This document shows positions 7,475 through 15,000 of a DNA stretch of 64,000 bases, piece by piece. Made by a program: the position numbers and the translations under genes. A model generated the notes under the pieces. That model was not told the origin of the DNA and made no database searches. It saw only the letters and a list, made by a program, of their open reading frames with translations. The DNA comes from Cytophagaceae bacterium. Its GTDB lineage: Bacteria > Bacteroidota > Bacteroidia > Cytophagales > Flexibacteraceae. The stretch is taken from contig JAIXYP010000005.1 of the NCBI GenBank assembly GCA_027490155.1, forward strand, positions 1 through 64,000, read 5' to 3'. Within the stretch, counting starts at the first letter, position 1. Each line of letters begins with the position of its first letter.

Positions 7475-9460
7475 CTATCGTGGCAAGTTGCCAGACCATG
7501 CATTCCAGAGCTTTAACATTTCGCTAGTAGGATTTGGGTCTAACGTTAACAAATCTGTCTCAGTGCGGGTAACTGTTATAGCCTTGCCTTTCAGCTTTAT
7601 CTTTTTGCCATTGCGGTCCACCATGACCGTGATTTTGTCCCCGACTTTAGCTGTAGATCTCCACTTGCCAAAAATAGCACCTTGTGTTTCGGCGTTGAAT
7701 GGAACGCCATTGAGCTCTAACAAAATGTCGCCAACCTCATAACCAAGCTGTTTGCCTAGCTCGTTCATTTCGGAGTTGTTTGCGATCACCATTTGCCCAC
7801 TTTGGTTCGGCCTAAGGGACACATTACCAATGCTGAATACTTCGGTTTTCTTTTCAGCAAGATAACTGATGCCCACAGCCGCAAAACAGTCCTGTAATGG
7901 AAGTGGTTTGTTCCCCTCGACGTAAAGACTGAAGAACTCACGAAGTGCTGGCATGCCTGTTATGACGACGATTTCATCAAAGAGGCCTGTGTCCTTAAAG
8001 CTGCGTTCTTGACCGTACTTGTTGCTTAGGGCCTTAATCAGGTCTGGCATTCCGTAGGCGCCACCAGAAAGTTGACGCATCCGTACATCCAAACAAAAGT
8101 TAATCATCGGGCCTTTTAGGTAAACATTGCTGTATTGGTCAGAGGTCCTGCCTAGAACCTCTAGGCTCATAGTAGTGAAAGGAAGGGTGTCCTTGAAGTA
8201 CTTACGCGAGATGCTGGTATAACGTTGTAGGTTGTCAATGTACTCCTTGGTATCCTTAACCCGCTGACGGAACAAGATGTAACTAGCCATATATTCAGTC
8301 AGACCTTCGTAAAGCCAAAGGTGGCGGCTCATGGTTGGGTTGGCGAAGTCAAAGTCACCTATTTGCTCGCTATGGATATTAAGCGGCGTGATAATATGAA
8401 AGAACTCGTGCGAGGCAATATCACGCAATGACTTAGCTGCGTTGGCTGGGCTTTCGGACGGTAGGGTGTAGACAGATCCTGTGTTATGCTCCAGCGCACC
8501 TGCAGATCCTGAAAGGAAAGGTTTGGCACCATAGTGCAGCAGGAAGCTATAACGTTTAGCTGGTAGTTTTCCGCCAAAGAAGTCTGATGCAGCTTGCAAC
8601 ATTCCTTGAAGCTCTGGCAAGAGATCTTTGGCATGTATGGCACCTCTTTCGTCATGAACCGCAATCTGGACTTTTGTTTCGCCCAATGTAACGCTTGCTG
8701 TATCAGCATTAGCTTTATAGAGGATGGGGCTATCTGCAAGGACAACATAGTTAGGCACCTCAAACAGATCTGCACTGAGGCTAGGGTTGGCATCTACAAG
8801 GCTGGTGGCCCCATACATGTTATCCTTGTGTTGTACCAGAACTTTGATAGGGGTGTTCTTGAATCCATCAAAGTATCCGAAGAAACAATGGCTCTGGAGA
8901 AGGACCGTTGTATCCAGTTGGATGTTACTACCTGCTGGTTCAAAAGGGTTGTTCTTGGTCAATGTATCAAAGCTGTCACTAACCCTATACTTTATCTTGA
9001 CCAGTTTATCAGCTGATGAAATACGCCAGCTGTCTTGATCTCCGTGAGTAACAAGGAGCTGATTGCCTTTTGCATCGAGGGCCTCAAATCCACTGACATA
9101 GCGACCAAAGTTATAGACCTTATAGGTGCCCGGTACCATAGCTGGCAGCCGATATACAACCTCGGCTTGGCTGAACTTTGGCGGGGTGCAAGTAATTAGT
9201 AACTGATCATTCGTTACGGCGGACAGATCCGTCTCAAAAGTTACCACTGGAGGCAAAGGTGGTGCAACAGGTTCGACCGCAATTGGCTTAGGCAAGGTTA
9301 CGGTCTTTTTGGCAACCTGTGATATTTTGGTTGTTTTAGGTGTTGTTTTAGACTTTGGGCCAGTTGCTTGGGCCATTGCTACTTGGTAGGTCATGGCCAA
9401 ACCAAGTGATAGTGCTAGGTGTTTAGCTAGGCTGGTCGCTGCAAAAGTAAATTTTGGCAT
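7475..9460 (-). CDS. Secreted M61-family (glycyl aminopeptidase-like) metallopeptidase with PDZ domain
   Basis: A 661-residue exported zinc peptidase. An N-terminal signal region (LAKHLALSLGLAMTYQVAMAQ) is followed by a basic, Pro-rich linker (30-75). The M61 N-terminal beta domain spans about 75-250 (VVYRLPAMVPGTYKVYNFG is typical). The catalytic domain contains the zinc motif HEFFH at 351-355, with third ligand E385 in WLYEGLTEY. A PDZ domain (about 545-640, QLGYEVGDILLELNG) follows. Family members cleave N-terminal Gly or Ala; the substrate here is unknown. A good -7 element lies about 100 bp upstream (9566-9573), and the next gene to the right is transcribed in the same direction with its own terminator between them. 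Confidence 0.9.
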   Translation of the reverse strand: MPKFTFAATSLAKHLALSLGLAMTYQVAMAQATGPKSKTTPKTTKISQVAKKTVTLPKPIAVEPVAPPLPPVVTFETDLSAVTNDQLLITCTPPKFSQAEVVYRLPAMVPGTYKVYNFGRYVSGFEALDAKGNQLLVTHGDQDSWRISSADKLVKIKYRVSDSFDTLTKNNPFEPAGSNIQLDTTVLLQSHCFFGYFDGFKNTPIKVLVQHKDNMYGATSLVDANPSLSADLFEVPNYVVLADSPILYKANADTASVTLGETKVQIAVHDERGAIHAKDLLPELQGMLQAASDFFGGKLPAKRYSFLLHYGAKPFLSGSAGALEHNTGSVYTLPSESPANAAKSLRDIASHEFFHIITPLNIHSEQIGDFDFANPTMSRHLWLYEGLTEYMASYILFRQRVKDTKEYIDNLQRYTSISRKYFKDTLPFTTMSLEVLGRTSDQYSNVYLKGPMINFCLDVRMRQLSGGAYGMPDLIKALSNKYGQERSFKDTGLFDEIVVITGMPALREFFSLYVEGNKPLPLQDCFAAVGISYLAEKKTEVFSIGNVSLRPNQSGQMVIANNSEMNELGKQLGYEVGDILLELNGVPFNAETQGAIFGKWRSTAKVGDKITVMVDRNGKKIKLKGKAITVTRTETDLLTLDPNPTSEMLKLWNAWSGNLPR

Positions 9461-9565
9461 AGGGAGGTTCCTGGGTTGCTCTGTTGGGATATGTTATGGT
9501 CTTTGACGAATTAGGAAAGTGTTTGCTTTCGTCCATGTGTCAGACCAAGCCATTCTGATATTAAG

Positions 9566-9573
9566 CAAAAGTA
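9566..9573 (-). promoter_or_regulatory. -7 promoter element for the M61 gene
   Basis: Leftward TACTTTTG matches the Bacteroidetes TAnnTTTG consensus. The predicted transcript start gives a leader of about 100 nt. No strong -33 TTG was seen at ideal spacing. Confidence 0.45.
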
Positions 9574-9658
9574 TAGCCTATGATAGGCATTGCCCAGTCA
9601 AAATACCTTAGCGTTGACAATCTGAAGATAAGCGGATTGCTTTAGGGATGAAAATGTT

Positions 9659-9701
9659 AAAGGCCAATTAGGTCCTGACTTGCAGAAACCAATTGGCCTT
9701 T
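9659..9701 (-). terminator. Terminator of the GH13 gene
   Basis: A perfect 11-bp inverted repeat, AAAGGCCAATT (9659-9669) with AATTGGCCTTT (9691-9701), about 28 bp past the amylase stop. The leftward tail is only moderately T-rich. Confidence 0.65.
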
Positions 9702-9728
9702 GGAGAAAATGAGGATAGGGTCTGACTG

Positions 9729-11603
9729 TTACTTGATTAGCTCTAACACCAAACCAGATTTAGCTGCAATGGTCACCGATTTGAGATCAGCCAAGACCTC
9801 GCCAGTGATGACATTTTTAGCCTTTGAGTATCCTTTTATTAGTTGTTGGTAGCGACCTAATTCGTGATTAACCTCCTTGCCATTGTTGTTGAGGATTACA
9901 ATAACGGTGGCATCTTGGTGTTTGCGGCCATAAACGTATAGGTTGCCATCCCCAACATAGTGTATATAGTTGCCTTTTGCGATTGTTGGGTTGGTTTTGC
10001 GCCAGGTAAGCAACTTGCGCATGTGCTGATAAACTGCTTTTTGCGCTGGGGTGTGATTTTTGGGGTCAAAGCTGTTGATAGCGTCACCAGCCCATCCTCC
10101 CGGAAAATCTTGCCTAAGCTCAGGATGACTTCCATCCTTGCCCTTGAGCATGATCTCGGTACCGTAATAGATTTGGGGTACACCGCGCACAGTGGATAGA
10201 AATGTAAGAGCCATTTTCATTTTGGCTGTATCCATCCCAACTTCGCTACAGAACCTATTAACATCATGATTGTCTAGGAACACCAAATGCTGGCTGGCAT
10301 CGTCATAAACGAAGTCTTGGGATAATAGATTGTAGATTTTGTTTAGCCCATCATCCCATCCACCATTCTGATTAAATGCTTGATTGGTAGCGCCAAATAG
10401 TGGAAAGTCTGTAATTGTAGGCAGATTTCCGGCATATTTGTCGGTGTTGACACCTTTGCCTTTGGTTGTCCAGTAGGCGGCAAGTGCAGGGCTACTCACC
10501 CATACTTCGCCTACAATGTATAGGGTAGGGAACTGCTCTCGTAACGCCTTTATCCAGTTTAGCATAAAATTTTTCTCAGGGTATGGGTAAGTGTCCATAC
10601 GGATCCCATCTATCCCAGAGGTGAATACCCACCACAACGAGTTCTGGATCAGATAACGAGCTAAGGTAGAGTCCCTTTGGTTGAGGTCTGGCATAGTACT
10701 ATCAAACCATCCATCAGTCATCACCTCAGTGTCTTCAGCACTTGCATGTGGGTCTGGAACGACAGAGGCACGGAAGTTGGACCTGAAACCTGGCTCTGTA
10801 TAGTGGTTAAACCACTTTTTGGACGGCGGATCCACAAAGATATGATTGAGGCTGCCGGCATGGTTGAGAACCATATCCTTGATGACCTTCATGCCACGCC
10901 CGTGCGCTGTGCTGATTAGGTTTTTATACTCGGCGAGAGTGCCAAACCGTGGGTCGATTTCATAAAAGTCTGTGATCGCATATCCATGATAGCTGCTATG
11001 AGGCATATTGTTGGTCAGGACAGGGTTGATCCAGACTGTAGTGATGCCAAGGTCTTGCAAGTAGGGTAGCTTGTCCGTGATGCCTTTGATGTCCCCACCG
11101 TGGCGGGCATAGTTCTTGGATCGGTCAGATTTTTCCGAAAAACCATCAGCATCGTCATTGGCTGGGTTGCCATTAGCAAACCGATCAGGTGTGATTAGAT
11201 AGACTGCATCCGCGGCTGTGATTGGTTGTTGTTGGGTGGCTGGCTTATATAACAGTTGGTACGCTAGGTTGAGGGACTTGCCATCAGCCCAGCCAAAGGT
11301 TAGTTTAGCTTCTCCAGACTTGACGGTTTTATCAAGGCTGAGAAGCAATATAAGGTAGTTGTTGCTTTCGAGCCGATACTGTTTCGTGATCCGGAGGCCT
11401 GGATAGCTAACTGATGCTTTAGCAGTGGCAATTTCTGGATGGTTGACCAGAAGCTGTAATGAGCGATCCTTAGCTGTGATGAACCAATTCGGTGGCTCAA
11501 TGCGGGTGGTCTTGGTCGTATTGATAGCCCCTTTTTGGGCCATGGTGGCCTGGGCAACAAAAATGAAAAGGGCCAATGCAGCCAGTCTGAAAGATAGATA
11601 CAT
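9729..11603 (-). CDS. Secreted GH13 alpha-amylase / cyclomaltodextrinase-like (SusA-type) enzyme
   Basis: A 624-residue starch/maltodextrin hydrolase. Signal peptide at 1-22 (ends ATMAQ), then an N-terminal beta-sandwich (about 35-125), then the GH13 (alpha/beta)8 barrel (about 130-540). All four conserved GH13 regions are seen: DMVLNHAG, GIRMDTYP with nucleophile D337, IVGEVWV with acid/base E366, and FLDNHDVNR with transition-state stabiliser D447. A C-terminal beta domain ends the protein. The NMPHSSYHGYAITDFYEID segment resembles cyclomaltodextrinase/neopullulanase-type enzymes. No susCD pair adjoins it. It is divergent from the giant T9SS protein, and both have the same TATATTTG -7 element in the shared 440-bp spacer. 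Confidence 0.9.
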   Translation of the reverse strand: MYLSFRLAALALFIFVAQATMAQKGAINTTKTTRIEPPNWFITAKDRSLQLLVNHPEIATAKASVSYPGLRITKQYRLESNNYLILLLSLDKTVKSGEAKLTFGWADGKSLNLAYQLLYKPATQQQPITAADAVYLITPDRFANGNPANDDADGFSEKSDRSKNYARHGGDIKGITDKLPYLQDLGITTVWINPVLTNNMPHSSYHGYAITDFYEIDPRFGTLAEYKNLISTAHGRGMKVIKDMVLNHAGSLNHIFVDPPSKKWFNHYTEPGFRSNFRASVVPDPHASAEDTEVMTDGWFDSTMPDLNQRDSTLARYLIQNSLWWVFTSGIDGIRMDTYPYPEKNFMLNWIKALREQFPTLYIVGEVWVSSPALAAYWTTKGKGVNTDKYAGNLPTITDFPLFGATNQAFNQNGGWDDGLNKIYNLLSQDFVYDDASQHLVFLDNHDVNRFCSEVGMDTAKMKMALTFLSTVRGVPQIYYGTEIMLKGKDGSHPELRQDFPGGWAGDAINSFDPKNHTPAQKAVYQHMRKLLTWRKTNPTIAKGNYIHYVGDGNLYVYGRKHQDATVIVILNNNGKEVNHELGRYQQLIKGYSKAKNVITGEVLADLKSVTIAAKSGLVLELIK

Positions 11604-11736
11604 AAGGATAACTTTGGTGTATTGCTGAACGCTTCTGCTGACAATATCTAGCTGCTTTCGTTCCGTAGTTCGGTGTGGTATGATATCAACGTCTCTTGGC
11701 CCCAGATCTGGATGCTATCCCTAGGCAAGTGATAGG

Positions 11737-11744
11737 CAAATATA
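11737..11744 (-). promoter_or_regulatory. -7 promoter element for the GH13 gene
   Basis: Leftward TATATTTG is an exact TAnnTTTG match. It predicts a leader of about 125 nt for the amylase mRNA. Confidence 0.5.
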
Positions 11745-11997
11745 AGGGTGAACTTTATTATCTTAGGTGTGGATACTGCATAAATTTAACCGAACTTAAA
11801 TCTGTCGTATATATCTAGCTGCAAAATTTTGGCTTAACTTTACCTACCTAAGCTGTTAACAAGGTCGATATGGTTATGTGCCTGAAGTTAGGGAGCCTTC
11901 CAATCGGTGGAGGTTCTTGACAATCAGCCATGCGATTTAAGTCTGGATGACACATCCACAACCATAAGGTGAGGACTGCGAATGTCCAACAATGATC

Positions 11998-12005
11998 TAT
12001 ATTTG
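11998..12005 (+). promoter_or_regulatory. -7 promoter element for the T9SS surface-protein gene
   Basis: TATATTTG, an exact TAnnTTTG match, 41-47 bp upstream of the likely ATG. This implies a short leader of about 35 nt and argues that translation starts at 12046 or 12052, not at the GTG at 12022. Confidence 0.55.
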
Positions 12006-12045
12006 ACTGTTAACATCCTCAGTGTACCATCCTGACCAATTTGCA

Positions 12046-15000
12046 ATGACAATGAACTTTACTCCTCTTTGGCGTTCGATAGGTTGTTTGATTTTGGTGG
12101 TTGCTAGCTTTTTGCTGGCCCAAACCTTGACTTATGCCCAATCGCCTAGCAGGTTTACAAGTGGCGACTTTGCTAGTCCAAATAACTGGAGCCAAGGTAG
12201 CTCGGTCGGGATGACCAGTGCCTTTAGCAGCTTTGTCCATACCACAAACGCCAACGGAACTGGCAATCGGTATTTTAGGTTTTACAGTGCCACCTCAGGG
12301 GGTACAACTTATGAGCCGAATGGCGGATCAGATATTTTGCTTAGCACCAATACCCCAACGGCACTGCAGGTTACTGGCTCGGGCAAAGCCTATTTCCTGA
12401 ACGTTAGTTCTGCTGCTGATAACTATGTCTTCAAGACAAGCGGAAGTGGCAGCCCTGGCACAAGTCGTCTGATTATTTTTAGGGTTCAGGGTGTTGTCCG
12501 CGCCGTTAACAGTGGGACTAACGTTACTCGGAGCCCTTCCGGAACAGTCTATCCTGGGCAAAATATTGTGGTATCGGCCGTAGCTAATGGTGTTTTAGCC
12601 ACAGGGCAACGGATGTACCTTCGGTACACAACCAATAGTTTTACTTCCAGCACCATCATACCGATGGCATTTGTAAGTGGCACTACCTATTCGGCTACAA
12701 TCCCTGCCTCAGATAACCAGGCAGGTGCCACCTTGAACTACTATGTCTTGACAAGTGGAGGCAATACAGACGGATCGGCTCTGTCCATCAGCCATTCGGA
12801 TGCTGACCTTTTTACCATAAATGGTCAGACCAACGGTGGCAGTAACTATAGCTACATGGTCGCCAATAGTTGGGTGTCGGCTGCAGCAACTGCTTGGAGC
12901 CTTGGGACAACTTGGGCAGGTGGAGTAATCCCTACTGAAGGTTATCCGGTTACGATAAACCATGGTGTCACACTTGACCTTGCTACTAGGTCTGTTTCGG
13001 CCCTAACGATTGCTGATGGTATTACCCTAGCTCTTGGTAACAATAGTTTGACTATTGCCTCCACAACTAGCGGAACCTCTTTGACAGGTGGTGGTGTAAC
13101 TGGCTCGACTGTTACTTCTTCGGCCACTGGGAGGCTTATTACTTCAGGCACTGGTACCCAGTCCTTTACGGGCAGACTCACCTTGCCCAACACTAGGATA
13201 GGTACTGCGGTTAACTTCGGTACCAATTCTACAATCGTAACTAGCTGCTCCTTGACCTTGGTTGCTGGAGGATCTGTTAGTACGAATGCGCCTACCTATG
13301 CTACCGGATCGACCCTTGAGTACGCCCAAACAGGCACCGTCAGTCGAGGGACGGAGTGGAGTGCCTCCTCAGGAGCAGGATATCCAGCCAATGTGTTGTT
13401 AACAGGCACCATCCTCAACATGGGCTCCGGAATTTCAGACATCCGATGTGCCGAGAACCTTAATATCCCCTCGGGTACCACTCTAAGCATGCAGGCTACT
13501 TCGGGTGCGTTGATCGTAGGCAGCCTAACACTCGGAGGGACCATTGTTCAGAGCACTAATAGTAGTAGCTCATTACGGTGCGAAACCAATGTCCTGATAG
13601 CTGCAGGATCTACCTATACGCATAATAGCCGCACGCTTTCGATGTTCGGTGCCACCAACGGTACTATTTCAGGCCTAGGTACTGCGCCACTTTTTGGCCT
13701 TGAGGTCAATAAAACTGTCGGTGCTAAAGTTACAATAACTGATCCTAGGTCCTTGGCCAGTTCCGGATCATTATCCCTTACTAATGGCATTCTGGAGGCT
13801 TCTACCAACTTATCTATAGGGTCAGCGGGGACAGTCACTCGCGGTTTGGGCAGTCTTACAGGTACTGTGACTTTTGCAGGTAATAACCCAGTAACCTATA
13901 CTTCAACTTTCAGCGGTACGACAGGCCCTGAGCTTCCGGCTGATCCACAGTTAGCCGATATAAATATCAATAGTGGGGCAGTGGCCAGCTTGGGTAGGAG
14001 CATCGCCTTGAATTCTTCGAGAACGATGTTCGTTAACGGCACCCTCAACTTGGTGAGTAATACCATAACGGGTGCTGGCACGATGAATCTTGGCTCAACA
14101 GCTGTCGTCAACATCAACAACAGCGGTGGAATTTCGGCAGTTATGTTGCCAGACGCCATCGCCACGACGGAAGGGGCCATCATCAACTTATTATCGTCCG
14201 GAAGCTACGGAGCAGGTGGCCTAAACTTATCAGGAGTTAACTTGGTTATCAAATCTCCTGCAGTGGTCACAGCAGCTGGTGCTGCCACATTTGCCGGCCT
14301 TTCTGTCGAAAGTGGGGCATCTTTTAATCAAACGGCTGGCAACCTGACCATTACCAGAAGTACACCCGCCATCTCATTCAACATTGTGGGGTCCTTTAGC
14401 ACATCAGGCACAATAGCCTTTACTGGGTCTGCAACACACACAACAATTGGCGCAGTTACTTTCCAGAATCTAAACCTCAGCAGATCAGTCAACTTCCCGG
14501 CAGGGGTTACAGTCAACGGTACCTTAAACATTCTAGCCAATGGTGCTATCCTCAGCAATGCACTTACTTATGGCCCAACTGCCAACCTGACGTACAACAC
14601 CGGAGGTTCTTACACACGCAACCTAGAGTGGAGTGCTATTACTGGCCCTGGCTATCCTAAGGACGTGACCATTTCAGCAGGTACCACGCTCAACTTATTA
14701 GGATCAAGCTCGGCTAATCGGCAGATCTCGGGAGATCTTGTTGTAAGTGGAAGCCTCAATCTTGGTTCGATGTCCAACAAACTCCTTGTGTTGGGAAATA
14801 CAACCCTTAATGGCAGCCTTATTCTAGGTTCGGCTGCTGGTGGGGATCTAGAGCTAAAGCAGCAATTGATTGTCAACGCAGGTGCTATCTACAATGCCAA
14901 TGGTAGGGAGATGTTATTCTCTGGTACTGTTACCCAATCCATATCTGGGTCGTTTGTTGGTACCCTAGGCCTATCATTGGTTGGATACTCAGGGACCTCC

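Larger units (their letters stand above)
11604..12045. other. Divergent promoter region, 442 bp
   Basis: No gene seen. The region separates the leftward amylase from the rightward surface-protein gene. It contains oppositely oriented TATATTTG elements at 11737-11744 and 11998-12005. Both deduced leaders start inside the region. Confidence 0.6.
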
